Shown here piece after piece: positions 38,501 through 53,094 of a stretch of 64,000 nt of DNA (within the stretch, counting starts at the first letter, position 1; every line of letters starts with the position of its first letter). Location: assembly GCF_009870125.1 (NCBI RefSeq), contig NC_046681.1:10057001-10121000 (forward strand). Reading direction: 5' to 3'. The position numbers and the translations under genes were made by a program. The notes under the pieces were generated by a model that had not been told where the DNA came from, searched no databases, and saw nothing but the letters and a program-made list of their open reading frames with translations. This stretch comes from Drosophila pseudoobscura (lineage: Eukaryota; Arthropoda; Insecta; Diptera; Drosophilidae).

Positions 38501-41500
38501 CTGCTGTTCGGTGTTCTGCTCCGACATGTGCCGTAAGTTGACAGGATGGGATCCAGGACCCAATACAGCTTATTAATAACAACCCGACGAAGCAGCCATA
38601 TGCCCCCAGGCCTGTCAAATGAGAATTTCATGCCACAGAGAGAGAAAGAATGCGGCCTGAATGAAAGTCACACAAAAAGAAATGCACCCGCAAGGCATTT
38701 TGACAAATTAGGCTCATTTGTTGGCAAGTCGCGGTCAAAACAAACGCCCAAAACGGGGGGCAGGACAATGCGATAAAGATCGTTTAGTGGCCACGGTCAA
38801 GGGTGCAGGAGATGGAGATGGATAGGCTTAGGAGCACTCGTATCGGGAGTACAAAGGTTAATTCAATTTGGATCTCAAGGCGCAGCTTCTGTTTAATTTG
38901 GGGTTGGTCTAGAAAAGGTTTCAGATTTAACAAATGGACTTACTGTCTGCCCTCCCAAGCCATACAATCCTTAGAATATATACAATACAAAGTGATCACT
39001 TACGAGTAAAATTGATTGGTAGATGTAGAGCTAAATTAGTCACCATTTCAGTTGTCTTTCAGTGCCACCCACATCGATATTCAAATGTGTCAAATGCCCC
39101 CACCTCTAGCACCCTTGGACACATCATATATTTAACCATTGCAATGGCTTCTTGTCCCTCTAGATCGTGCCAAAAATTTAAAACAAAAAGAGGGACATTC
39201 ATTGTCCATCAGATGATGAATGAATCTGGCACGCTGTTCATCGGCTCGGCTCGGCTCGGGACAGTTTGTTTGCTCAAGTACCGATCCATTGTTGGGCTGC
39301 AACCGAAACCGAACCACAAGAGACCACAAAGAGAGAGACTGGGCCAAGCGATTTTCAGCTTTTCAACGAAAAACCCAGCAGTCACCGAGCAGTCGATCGA
39401 GTGACTTTTTGCCAGTTTAACACCTTTCGGGAACGGGCCATGGATCGTTTCAAACGTTTGTTTGTTTTTTTGGCAAGCTGCATAAATATTGGAACAAAAA
39501 GCCGCACACAAGTTTCTCGTGAATTCGGGCCGGGCCCTAAAGGAGATCCTCCTCGATCCTCTTCTATTTGCACTAATGAGCAAATGCAATAAAATCATCC
39601 ACACAAAACCCAAACCCTGCAATTGTTCGGGCCTGTTCAGTGTTTAGTGTTTAGTGTCCAATTGTTGCCCAACCACATGAAATGCCAACACACAAAAACC
39701 CACAGCGCACCCAAGGACGATCACCTATCCTTTGAATGAGGGGAGTGACAGAACGAACTCTGAGATCTGAATGTGTTGGAAAAATGACTGTTTATGTTCT
39801 CGCTTGGCTTGTGAAGTTGCTCATAAATTATATCCAGAGAATGAGAGCGGGAAAGATACACAGTCCATACTTCTGTCAGGGCTGGCAGCTGTGGCAGCCT
39901 CATCTCTGCTTTAATTAGTTGGGCATTTTTATTGTTTTGACACACCGAAAGAACGAACAACATCGACATCGACATCGACTCTAGTTACATCCCGAGGCTT
40001 ATTCCGCATCCTTTGCCGCCTGCTTTTCAATAAGTCAGCGGCCGCCTTTGCCATTCGCGTGTAATCAAACGCGATCGGCGGCCTGGGGCCCGCCTTCTCC
40101 TGGCTTTTTAAGCGCTTTTGTGGCTAGGCATCGCACATTACGCTGATTAGTGTGCGGACCGCTATAATTACCGACGACAACAACGACGACGACGACGACG
40201 ATGATGACGATGAGATTCTCGACAGCTTCAACGAGCATTGAAGTGTGACTTTTACAATTATGAAGTTGAGATACCCTGGCGGAAGAAGCTATCAGATCCA
40301 TAGTTTTGGAACATTTAAAGAAATATTGCTTGTAAAATTATAGAAGGCATATTACAAAGGGATTATTGTTTGTGTCACAATGGAGTTAGCTGCTGATCTC
40401 TGAAATATATAAGCTTTACATAGCTTCTAACCTATTAAAATTCATTAAAATATTGAGAACAGAACCCACGCACAATCGATGCATCAAAGTCTGAAAGGGA
40501 TACAGATGACACGGAAATCTTTTCTTGTGGAAACTTTCCATATAGTTCGGGACTAGTACCTTCTTCTCCATTATGCTAGCTTCAGTCCTTGGCATTTACA
40601 AGCGAATTTCTTAATGCTAAAATCTTGTCAGAAAGGAAGACAATCAGGAATCCTCAAAGCGAGGTCTTCCCTGGCCATCTTTTCGCTTTTTTGGCTATTT
40701 TTTTCTCGTGTTTCTACATTCGTAACCCAACCAACTCGATAGCCAAGTGAATATACCCCACCGAGTCCTATCGGTCTATGAAAATTGCCCAGCGGTGAGC
40801 TGCAGACAAATTTACAGCGCAATCAAAGTGCAGCCTAGGCAGTGTTCGACGGTGTTCGACAGCGTTCGTGGTTCTTTGGTTGTTGGTTGTTCGAGTGGTG
40901 GTGCGCAGAGTTTAAGATTAAACACATTTTGCATTTAATTTGCCATAATTATGGCAGTCAAAGCCGTGAGGAGCGGAGTGGACGGAAGGAAGGAAGGCCG
41001 GCACCCGTTGATGGCGCCAAATTAAGTTGTAAATGAAGTTTTGGCGTCGCTTCGGTTGCATAAAGCGTCAAAAAATGTGGTTCTCCAGTCGGAACCCGGG
41101 TCGTGTCTCCCGGCCTTTCTGCTGGTTGCATGACGCTGTTGCACAGTGCCTGGGCCCTGGTCAACATCACACACACACACCACACGAATTCTAAACTGGG
41201 CTTAACAATTTTTTTTTGTTTTTTGTTATTAATTTGCCTTCAGTTTTCGTGTGAGTTATTTTCTGTTGGCTCCAAATTAATGTTGCTCAATTAATTTGAG
41301 CCACTAAACGTTTCTTTTTTTCTCTGTTTCTTTTTTAAAAATTTATGTGTGGTTGACCAGCATCTGAGTGGGCCACACATACGAGTATCATGTGGGGTTT
41401 CTCCTATTTTGACGGCTTATTTCGGTCACGGATCTCAGCAGAGACAGAGCGGTTTTTGATAGGTGTGTAAATGTGCCAGAGGAAATATGTGGAGTGGACC

Positions 41501-44500
41501 TTGCAGAGGATTGAACTGAAATATTTTTGGCCATTTAATCATTCGTTTAGTTTGGGTCGAGAAATTAATTTAAATAAAGAAGAAACTCCATTCTTCTTCC
41601 AGCCGTTTACTCTTTCAATTCCTGTATTTATTTGAATACCGTGATACCTCCTACAGAATCTCTCCCATTTCGCTAATTTCAGCGCTTTGACTCTTCATTA
41701 TGTGGCGGGGCAATTATTCATGAGTGTATTCATTTCCATGCCAGTCGCCAGTCGCTGGTCGCCACTCGGCAGTCGTGTGTGAATGCAATTGTGAATCGCA
41801 TTTTCAATTGCAAATGTGAAAATGCATTTTTCAACACTTATGCCGGTGCCAACTGTCGGTGCATTGAGTGCGCGAAAAGTAAAGAAAAAGAAAACTTCCT
41901 CCGTGGCGGGAAAACCTGTTAATTATTAACAATTTTGCCAGCCTGCTGCGTGTCCGTAATTAGTTGCATTTCCATTGAAAAGCTGCGGCAATTAAAAAAT
42001 AAAACCACACACAACAGAGGCCAGGCCGACACACGCATTGCCAATTGCAAAGTGTTGCCAACTTAGCGTACAAAATTATGACACACAATGCCAGAAGGAG
42101 AGAGATGCATAAGATCCATAAAGCAAATTCCACCTGGATGGTGCCCGAAAGACGGGCCAGCATCGAGCAAGTTGATGCCACTCGCTGTGTGGCTGTGTGG
42201 CTATGTGGCTGTGTCGAAAGCCCGGGCAATTAAAATTCAAATTGCATTGCAATGAACTTAATTGTAGAGTGTCATAAAACGTATGCAAATAAAGATCTCT
42301 GCGTTCCCTGGGTTCCCTGGGTGAGAAGTGACCTAATTATGGGTGGAAGAATGGATTTTAAACGCTTGGGGGATTGCTCTAATGTCAGATCGCGAATTGA
42401 GTGTTCAACTGTTGTTGGGAGACGGTGTTTGATGAGGATTGGTAGCCCTTGAAGGCTGAAGATACATATCCTAAGCCATGGAATGATAAAAGAATGAGAT
42501 CTACATAGTATATATCCATTTGCATAGGTCACATATAAATCGTGTTCCTTAAGGTGCTTCTTCCAAGGAAGAACCCTTTATATTTTTATTGGTAGCCGCT
42601 TTAATGATTATATTTGTGCTTAAAGATAATTGTAGATGCTACCGATCAAAAAAGGAGCGAGGACAAAATAATAATGGTTTATCTTACTTTGTAAATTTAC
42701 AAGAAAATTGAAATCTTCCAACAAAACATTTCATCCCTTCAGACTATGAGTCTGGGGAGACTTTTCTTCAATTCAACATATCTCATATAACATTTTTGTC
42801 TCTCCTCTCTTTTCTTATTCACACACATCTTTACGCATAAACACATTGCCGTTTCTTGGGCAAATGGAACAGAAGGTCTGTCGCTCCACCTCCCTGCCAC
42901 TTGCCACTTAAGCGCTGCATGCAAAGCAATTTAGTCAGAGCAGCTGCGTCCTTCCTGCGCCACGTTCCACCTTCATATTGAGGCAAATCCCTCTCAAACG
43001 CTGGAGTGAGGTGGAAACTTTATCGGTTGGGAAATGGGCGAGGGGGCAGCGAAATATCTATATAAATGAAAAGAAAAGGCAAAGGAAAAACGGCGGAAAA
43101 AAAAACGGGAATACAAATAATAAAGTTCGCTTGTCAGTTTAGCAGCCATTTTGCGGTTCCACGGGAAGTTTTTTCCTGCCACATCTCTCTGCGATTTTCC
43201 ACCCACCAGAGAGGTTCGACGAATGTACCTTCGGTCCACCCACTTCCACTGCCACTGCCAATGTCCCTTGGCCCACATGCCCCTTCCCCCCGTCTAAGCC
43301 CTCCCATGCACCCATCTTTTGGTGCTTATCCGCAATTTCTTTCCGCTTCGTGTTCCACCTTCCGCCTGCAAGACATAAACTTTTTTATGGCACCCACTGT
43401 CTTTTCCTCTCGGCTTGATAAATCTGCCTCAATTTGCCATATCGTGTGGGCGTGGTTCGGGCCTAGCCTATTGCTTTATTTACCTTTCTCTCCCCCACGA
43501 TCTCTCCCCCTGCTCACGTCATGAAAGACAAGTTTTATGTCAATTTTTTCTGCTTACTTAGTGGGCGGTTAGTTGTTGGAGGCGTCGCAGGAGGAGGAGG
43601 AGTGGCTTAAGCCTGATTTAGCTCTCATTACGCCCAGGGAGGAGAGGGGTTCAGGGTTCGGGGTTCGCTGGGATTTGCTTTATTACAGTTTAATTAAATT
43701 TACCCACGAACGGAATGTCCCCTCGTCCCCTGTCCCCGTGCCCGGCCGTCCGCTTGTCTTCAACGGAACGACTCAATTACGCAGTTAATCGTAAAAAAAT
43801 CCTTGCACTGATTTGTTGCAGCTGAAACCGAAGAACGGTGAACGGTGAACGGTGGATGGTGGACGCATGTTTGGGCCATAAAAGTACGCCACTCTCTCCG
43901 GCTATTATTGCTCTTCGAGTGGCAGTCAGACGAGGAGTGGAGTTCGAGTGGGAGTGGGAGTGTCCGATGCCCTGTTATCCTGCCATCCGGCATGGCCTCA
44001 GGTGCGCACGCCGGCGAGTTGATCCATTTATGGCCATCGTTTGGCCTTTTTTTCTACGATTTTGCTGGCAATTTTCTGTTTTCTTTTTCTGCCGCTTCTT
44101 CATCCAGATACTTTTTGTACCCTATGACCAGAGGGTGGCTAGGTCTGGGGCTCGTTTTGTTACGCGGGGAGTGCGGATAATTCGTATACTCAAGATAGAT
44201 ACGATCACGTATTCTTACACTAACATTCTTTTGCATATAACGTTTCCAAATCCATTTTGAGTTAATGTTCAATCCGAAACATCAATACAGTATCCCCTAG
44301 TCGATTCCCCATTGCCAAGTCTCTCCCTTTTGTACATAATTTAAGGGATATGCGACTAAGATGCTACATGACCGCAATGAATGGAGCAGGGAGCAGTGCG
44401 GTCGGGCTACTGCTTGGATCCCTCTGCTGTTGTATTAATTTGCCAGGATGCTGCTGGATGCTGTTGGAAGCTGGATGTTGGTGAGATTTACGAGCAAATC

Positions 44501-45270
44501 TCATGCAAAATGCAGCCACCGCAGAAAACCCTTTGTTAATCAAAGGACACACGTGGCCCGCTGGCTCTCGGCTTGATTACACTCCCGGCTGGCAATTAAG
44601 CGTATCCGTATCCGCTTTTGCGGCCATAAACCCGTGCACCAAATCAAACGATTCTGGGACCAGGCTGGAGCACGTTCGAGGCAGGGGCGCAGCAATGTAG
44701 GCAACACCTTGCCCCATCCAGGGTGTCGGGATCCCCGACAAAGCCATCTAATGCTCGGGAAATTGTTTACCTTTCGACTGCACACAAAAAACCCACTAAT
44801 CTATTATAATTTGCTTATGCAAATGCCGAGTTGTTTACTTTTTGACACATGCGACGGCCGCGAGTCCTTTGCTCCTGTCATATTTCAGCCGTATGCCGTC
44901 GTATCCTGCCGTATCCCTTCATTATGCAAATTAGGAGCACACTGACATTGCTAATCCCCGGTAGCTGCTGCAATTATGAAACTAAGCAAACACAGCAAAC
45001 GGCGTGCAAATGTGACAGACCTTTGGCAGCAGTTAAAAATGAAATGCAAACATTAACAGAAAGTAACAGAAAGGGCTGTGGACAGCATGGAGAGTAATTT
45101 ATTGTGAGGGTTCAAGGCATACAAAAGACATTTTACATTTCAGCTTTGAATCCGGATTGATTCCGTATGTGTTTTATCATTTCCTATCAGTTGGTACTGT
45201 TGGTACGGTGGCGCCGTATTTGGAAGCGATTTCATTTGGCTCTTGAAGATAAAGGCAATGAAGATGAAGG

Positions 45271-45364
45271 CGTTCTTGTCTTCGTTCATCTCGTGCCTCC
45301 CGTAATCGAGGTTCACGCAACTGCGACATGCTCACACGCACATTTTCGTTATATTGTTGGTGGG
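45271..45364 (+). repeat. Dispersed 80-95 bp repeat, copy D (most complete)
   Basis: It begins CGTTCTTGTCTTCGTTCATC and includes TCGTGCCTC, GGTTCACGCAACTGCGACAT, GCTCACACGCACATTTTCG and TTATATTGTTGG. It serves as the best reference copy in the window. Confidence 0.78.
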
Positions 45365-46484
45365 TATTGGTAGGAAGGTAAAATATAATGAACAGTGTAT
45401 TTTCATACCTTCTTAATGTGCAAAGAAAATTTCATTAAAACCTGTCGAACTGTTTGGTTGGAGCTGTACCACAAAACACATTCAAACGAGGTACTTCATA
45501 TAGTTCACTCGATGGAAAGGTTTCCTAAAATACTCTCTTGTTCTCTTTCAAATCATCTTTGTCCACAGATGCGGGATTCCTCACATTAAGCTAGTTACCA
45601 ATTAAAAGAAATAACATTAGTTGGGACTGTGTTAATATCTCAAGTACTTCATCAGAAGTCCTTTCCCGTTCTGCAATCCGATCCCCGTCTGGGGTACACC
45701 GGTTCATCCCACTTAGCTATTTCACACCTTATTTATTGACCATTTATTCGTATTCGGTTCGCATTTCGTGCGCTTTCGGCATTTATGTCAAGCATCCCAA
45801 TCTCCAGAAGGGAACCGAACCGCAGCAAGATGCGGATTCGGTGATAATTTCGCAGGGGGCTGGCCACACTGGCCGGGGCCAAAAACAGGCGGCAACCTGG
45901 CCGCACTCGCAAGCGTTAATGTGAATTATTAATAAGACAAAAGGCAGCGGCAAAAGGCGGCAGTCTTTGATGCTGCCTGGCTCTCAGCCAAAGTTCGATA
46001 TTCCCTGGGCCCCAAACAAAAAACAAAACAAAAAAGATGACCACGACTGCAGCTCCAGCTACAGCTCCAACTCAGACACCAACTCCGACCGACTCCTGGC
46101 CCGGGGTCTAATCAAGATGGCGCACAATTGCAGTCAAAGACACGGCGGCGGCGGCATCGGTGGTATCGGCCTCGGCGTTTGGCGTTCGCTCTTTGGCGCG
46201 AAGCAAACTAATCAGGCGGTGAGATTTAAAAATTAACGTAGCTCAAAGCGAGATGCAGCCACAGCAGAAATTTGTGGCTCGGACTCTGGCTCTGTACCCT
46301 CTCAATGGAGGTTGGAGGATGGAGCAGTGTGGCTCCGAGGATGCAGTGAAAGTGGGCTCGGTTTTTGGGGGCCCCGTTGATTTAGGCGCATTGCCGATAA
46401 GCAACAGCGAACACATTAAAAATGCATAAATCAATGCGATAAACATGATTTGCCGCATGTTTTATTGACTATTTTTGCTTACTT

Positions 46485-46500
46485 CCCCCCCCCCCCCCCC
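46485..46500. repeat. Homopolymer of 16 C
   Basis: Sixteen consecutive C bases stand in otherwise AT-rich intergenic DNA. The length is likely to vary between individuals and is prone to sequencing error. Confidence 0.85.
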
Positions 46501-48995
46501 ATCTGCACCTCTGCCCTCTCCCCTCACCCATTGTCTTGACTTAGTCTGTGGCTTGGGTCTTGAATTGCGCGATTTCCTTGGCATCTTTTATTAGCCAGCC
46601 CGATGGAGGCCCAGAGGGCTTATATCATATAATTTTGCCTGAGTTCTTTGACTCTTCAATGTGGCTGTGAGTGTAAATGTGTTTGAGTGGATGTCACTGT
46701 GGTGCAGTTACACAAATTAAGATGTAGAATAGACAAATTGATGGGCAATTCTATTGTTTTGGGATGGTATCTATGAGTAAAATGAATATCTGCTAGGCAG
46801 ATCTATAGCCCTGAGGATAAGTCTCATTATTTTTGGATAGATATACATTTTGGTTCAAAGTCTGCCCATCTTATGGATACATTCCATTCACAGATCTTTT
46901 TCTTGGTCTGACTAGTCCACAGCCACTGGAAACGAAAAACAAATGTTCGAGTACACATGACCATGCCCCATGAGTCCAACTAAAGGAAGGCCACTTGATG
47001 ATGGTCGAGTGTCTGTATGAAAAGCACTCGAAAGATTTTTCCGCGACTGGCGCGCAAATAAATTGAAAACTCGTTAAAAATCCATAATGCTTGAGGCGGT
47101 ACTCTCGAATAGGGGACTAGGACTGGAACTGGGACGCTCAGTACTCGGTCGGGGACTGCGTCTCGATTTGGACAGGCCAAGTTGAAAAATTCACTTTTCC
47201 ATTCGCCCCGATTCGGTTCGATTCGCTTCCATTCCGTTCAATAGCACTTTATCGTCACTGGCTGGGCCATAAATCTGGCAAGTGGCTTTTCTGTGCACTT
47301 GCTTAATTAATAATTTTATGGCATTTTAATGGCTGGCCTAGCCAACAACAGGGTATTAATCAACGGCGTGATCCATTGCGGGCAGTCCGGTCAGGGCGGT
47401 CTGCGCGGCCAGGGTAGGGTCCATGTCCATCGGATCAGGCAATGGCCGAGCCAATCCATTGATCTTGTGCGCCTCCGCCATCCACCGCCATCTCTCCATC
47501 TCCATCTCTCGAGCCCGAAAGTTGGCCATTCTAGGCGCGTTTATCAGCGATAAATCTCTTTGTGTTTGCGCCGGCGCGAGTGAATTGAATTGAATTAAAT
47601 TTTAATTAATTTTATCTGCACTTTGTGCCAAACAGCACGCAGCATCCACCTACCCAGAGCCCATCAGCATCGGCCTCTCCCCGTCTTATGGGAGGGGGCA
47701 AAATTACATCCCGTCGATCGCTGTAATTGTGGAAAATTGAAAATTGCCTCCACCCCCAAAGACCCAGACCTCCAAGAAAAGCCCCAGCAAAAGCTGGCAT
47801 CGCTTTGATCTCTTTCTTCTGGTTTCTGTTGCTGTTCGATCCGAACAATGGAATTTCTTTAAGCAAATCGACGCCATGCTTAAGCATTTTGGCAGTAAAT
47901 TTCAAAAGAAATTGATAAAATTCATTATGCCATATGCGCCTGCCCTGCCTTTGTTGCCTTCTTTTCTTTTCTGGTCTGAACAAAAATTTGCGTACAATTT
48001 TTATGGCTTAAGATTTTACGATGAATTCTTCTGGTTTGGTGGATGGCTTTTTATTTCGTTACTGCATGGAAAAAAGAGCATTAAGCGATTCTTGACTCAT
48101 TTCGAATGCGTCAATCGCTGGGCATTTGCCGGGTATACAAATGCTTTAATATTTGGAAAGACACTTTTCAGTTTGTCGGTGAAAGTGATTCATTTTGGGG
48201 AAACCATAAAATAATTTTAAGATTTTCTAAGAATTTTACAGAGTCAAGAAACGATTATATTTCTTCACCAAAAATCAAGTATCCTCTGAAATATCCCTTG
48301 TGCATGTAATATTTAATAATGATACTATATAAGATGTATTTATTATTGGATTTCATGCCATTCTATAGTTCAAAGAGGAGGTATTTAGAATATGTTCTTG
48401 ATTTCAAAAGATTTGTTCCGCATTTTCACTAGAGTTTGGGGCTTATTTTACCTCGGAAAGTACTGCTTCTCTTGGTTAGGATTTATCCACCATTTCAAAC
48501 GGCATTCCTCTGCCATCACTCTGTTGCCCCTACTCGATGCCAGAAAGCCCTACCAATTGGCCTTACCGTTTTGCCTTTCAACATGATCGCACTTTGGCGT
48601 TACCTTCAAAAGCGCTGACCGACTGGCCCGGCCAATTGCTTTCTAACCCAATTCAAATGTCATTTAAATGTCAGAAATGTTCAATTCGATTTGTTAACAA
48701 TGGAAATACATTTGCGTGGATTCCGTTTACAGCTTGCCCCCGAGGCGGAGCAGGGGCAGTGGCAGTGGCAGGGGCAGGCATTCAGAAATTAGCTTTCAAT
48801 CGTGGACGAGCCTCAACGGCGCGTTGAATGTTGAAACAAATTTGCGCTTAAATTGTCAATATGACGGAGATCTCGATACCCTCGATACCCTCTCATACCA
48901 CACACCATACGCCATACACCGTATACCCTCCCATTCCATTCGAAATGGACATGAAAAGCGCCGCTAATTGTCAAAAATTGTTGGACACTTACACA

Positions 48996-49028
48996 TGTGT
49001 GTGTGTGTGTGTGTCTGTGTGTGTGTGT
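48996..49028. repeat. GT microsatellite
   Basis: A (GT)n tract of about 33 bp is interrupted by one TC. Confidence 0.85.
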
Positions 49029-52000
49029 TCGTGGATATCTGAGAGGGAATTCCATTCCGATAATGGAGAGTGCCCTGGAGTGAGGTCCAAATCAATTGGC
49101 TAAATGTGTGGTCCGCATTGGGTAAACGCTTTTGCTTTTGCCTTTGGTTTGGCTTTGATTTCCAAAACTTTTTCGGTTCGGTTGAATATTGCGTGACAGT
49201 TTGTTGAATAATTTACGAATTGTCTGCCACCCGAACCATAGCACCGAAGAACTTTCAATGGGTCTATCGTGGGCCTCTCTGTTTCTGTCTCTTCCTCTAC
49301 AACCATTACCATTAGCATTTTGTGTTTTTTTTTGTTGTTTTTTTGTTATTTTCACGCGCACCTAAACACACGCAACACAATTTCGGGTATTTCGGGTATC
49401 TAATTGTCCGCATAACTGTGTCTGGGGAAAACATTTACATAAATGTGGAAATAATTAAACATGACACAAAAGTTTTCACATCGCAGGGAAATTTTTTTCG
49501 GCAATTAGTTGGTTTAAATGCCGCATAAATGTGCCCCAAGCCCAAGGCCCAGAGAGCTTGTCAATTACGCGTAAAATGGTCGTCTGTCTGGTCGGTCGCC
49601 ATTGTCATCCCCATCCCATTTCATTCCATTCCAAGCCCATCCCATCCCATCGCCATCCCAAGCCCCTCCGATCCCATTTGTGGCGCTGCGCATGCGCAAC
49701 TTTTTGTTTGATAACTTTGGCCAGACACGAAATCTGATACTTTGCCCGAGAGACTCACAAAAATTATAATTTTAATGAACGGTTCCGTCTCCCGAAGTGA
49801 TTGTAATCTTCCTTAATAATATTTACAGTAGTAATCTACCCGAGCGATGATGGCGCAAGGTGTCGCCATCGATATGCAACCTCCTCTACCGCCACCTCTA
49901 CTTTTACCTCCAGACGCATCCCGTGCCCATCCGATCCGATCCGATGCGATGCGAGGCGATGCAAAGTCAGGGAAGCCGAAAATTATACCATAGATAGACC
50001 GCATTCCTCATGGCTACCTGAAATAATTGCCGGGGCAGCTGTGCTGTGGCGGCAGAAAGGAAGGAAGGATGCCACACGGCAATGGGGCGTTCTGCGGTGG
50101 CATACAAAAGAAATAATTTGGCGTTGATTGCCATGTACGCGCTCATGTGGTCAACACCCAAATTTGACACCAAACGTCTCCGCAGCCCCTGAACCCAGCC
50201 CGCCCGATAAATTGTGAATGATAAGCCCCCCATGAAACGGGGCACACAGAAGTAACCGAGCAGTTACCTTCCTTTTCCCGTGGCATATTATGCAAGAATT
50301 ACTTTGGCCAGGCACCCAAATATATACATAAATAAGCCAAAGGGTGATGAAGTGTTTCTTAATAAATGTAGATTACTTGAATTAGCTGCACGTAATTTTT
50401 GGTAATTATTTAACATATATTTTCGTTTTTTCTTGGGAACCGAACGAAGAAATTACAGGCCTCAAGGCAGTCATTGGGAATGGGATTTCCTTTAGTCTGC
50501 CAGAGTTCTGTTTTCAGTTAAGGAGAGAATTTTAGTCTTGTATTAAGTGAAATTTACTAAATCGGCAAAAATTAAGTTCTTCCTTCCCATTGAATAGCCT
50601 CTCTACTCCCTGGGAACCCTTCTTCTGCCTCTACTCTCGCCACCCACACATCCTGGACCAACTCCTTGGAGGGTCACTGCCTATTTGTTTCCACTCACAA
50701 AGATTTCACCCTTGGGAGACAGCGCGCTTCCTTCAGAGAGTCGGTGGAAAATCTGTGGCACCGCAGGAAATAATAAAGATTCCGAGTTAAAAGCGGCGCG
50801 CGCACAGTAGCCATTGGGTCCCGTTAGTGAACGAACCGTTATTTCTGGTAATTTAGCGGCAAGGCACAAACGGGATACGGGCCAACACGGGCCGCCAGGG
50901 GGCCGGTAAAGAACCACAATGTAAAAAGGGCCCAAAGCCGAATCGAGTTGAGCGGATCTGGCCGAGACAATGAGGCCCGGGGCGAAGTCATTAATAAGCA
51001 AACAGCAAGTAAATATCCCATAAGTAAATATCCTTTAAGGACACGGTGTGTCCGTGTAGGGCACCATAAACATGCCGTACTTATGGCTAGCCATATTTAT
51101 GCACACACATATCGGGGTGGGGCAGGGGCAGGGGCAAGGCAGGGGTATTGGCATAAGAACAGCCACTTTCCGATTCTCCATTCCCGATTTGTTTTGTCTT
51201 CCGCTTTGTCCGATAAAATGTGTTTTGCCATGGGTCCTGTCAGGTCCGACAACAGGAGACAAAGCGGCGTCGTTTTGTTTTGCACACACCATTCCCCAGG
51301 CCGAAGGAACAACGACACAACTGCATCTCAGACGGCGCTCAGCGGGATCCCGGAGCGGGACCACATGTTGACAATACTCGTACTCCCTCCCTCCCCTCCC
51401 CTCCCATGCTCGCCCCGAAACAGGTGTGAAGAGATCGGACATGTGGGTGCAGCAGCCGAGGCTGAACAACTGTCCCCGCATTAATTTTATACATTATTTT
51501 GGCAGTTCTTTCCTTTAATAAATGATATTTGCATCCCATTGTTGGCGATTCTGTGCCTTTTTCGCAGCGTCATATTTTGGTTGTAAATTCTCCGCAAAGT
51601 AAGAACAAATATTCTTATATAGATCTCAGTTTCTCTGGAGTTTCTCGAGACTTCACACCTACCATCTTAATTATTTTTGTTTTTTGGAAATGTGTCAAGC
51701 AAAAGCAAGGCCTGAAGAGTCTCCTTCATGCCCTAAGAATGGGGTTCTTTTGCCGGGAAATAAACGCATGCCTCCATGCTCCAGAAATGTACAAAATGGA
51801 ACAAATTTTAGCCAACTCAAAAGTGGGATGAAGCATCGGGGGCCACTCTTCAATTTCCGTTTTCGAATCGTAACAAATGACACTTTTAATCATTGCATAT
51901 TAACGGACTAAGCCCCATCAGACCCGACCCGCACTTTGTTGGCCTGATTTATGGCCCCGACAGCGACAGTCAACCAAAAATAACTCATTAACTAAATCCG

Positions 52001-53063
52001 CATTTAATAAATGCCAATAAGCCTGCCATGGCTAACCAGCCAAAGGCAGTGAATAAGGTAAGACAGGGCCAGAGACAGCGCCAAAGATAGGACCATGGCC
52101 AGGGCCAGGGCCAGGCCCAGACAAAGTTGGCAGTTACAAGTTACAAGTCACAAGACCAGCAAATTAATCACGCTGACGAATGCGACGTTGTTGATGATAT
52201 TGGTCGACTGATGCTGACATTGATGCGGCTGCCACAAGCGACTCGGTGCCCCCAGGCATCCGCGCTGCTCGAGAGGGTATCCAACTGTGCCACGAGCATC
52301 AATCTGCGGCCTGGCTTGGGGTTCGGCTTGGAGCTGGTACCGGTACTGGGACTGTGACTGTGACTGTGACATGTGTGGAATGCAGCCAGAAATAGCCAGA
52401 AATCAGAATCAGAAGCGTTGACATGGCAACTTGAGATGAGAGCCCCGATAAGGTATCCGCCATGGATGTAACTTTCTATGGCACGAGCATGGAAAACCTT
52501 TTTAAATCGCCTTTGCTTTGTCTGTTGTCTGCTGTCTTCTCCAGCCCCAACTCCATACCGAACCCAAATCCCAATCCAGTCCCCGGTCACGCAGTCAGCC
52601 TCAACCTCAACCTCAACTTTGACTTGTTTTCACGCCATTGTGATCATGTTGGTGACTCGTGCGCTTAATTTCAACAATTTGTATATGAAATGCAATGAGT
52701 TTTAGGAACCCCAGACGCAGATGCAGACGCAGCCCCAACTCCAACTCCAGCTCCAACTCTGCATTAGCCTGTGAGGGGGATCTGTCATTGATTGATTGGG
52801 AATTGGTTATGGAGTTTCGAAAAAGCTTTTCACTCGACTCTTGTTGGGTTAGACATTACGTAAATCCATTTCTTGGTAAATGATGCTGACAAGGCATTTG
52901 ATTAACACGATTAATTGCTGATAAAAATGTCTGACAGTTTGTTTTCTTCTCGAATATTTATGGCCCCACTGCCACTACTGGCGATACGCTCCAGGATCGG
53001 CCAAATATTAATATACGCTATAAATATTAATTGAAAAAATACTCTCATACTCCACTCTCAGCA

Positions 53064-53064
<1 letters not shown>

Positions 53065-53094
<30 letters not shown>
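53065..53094. repeat. TC microsatellite
   Basis: A (TC)n tract of about 30 bp would offer GAGAG sites on the minus strand. Confidence 0.85.
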
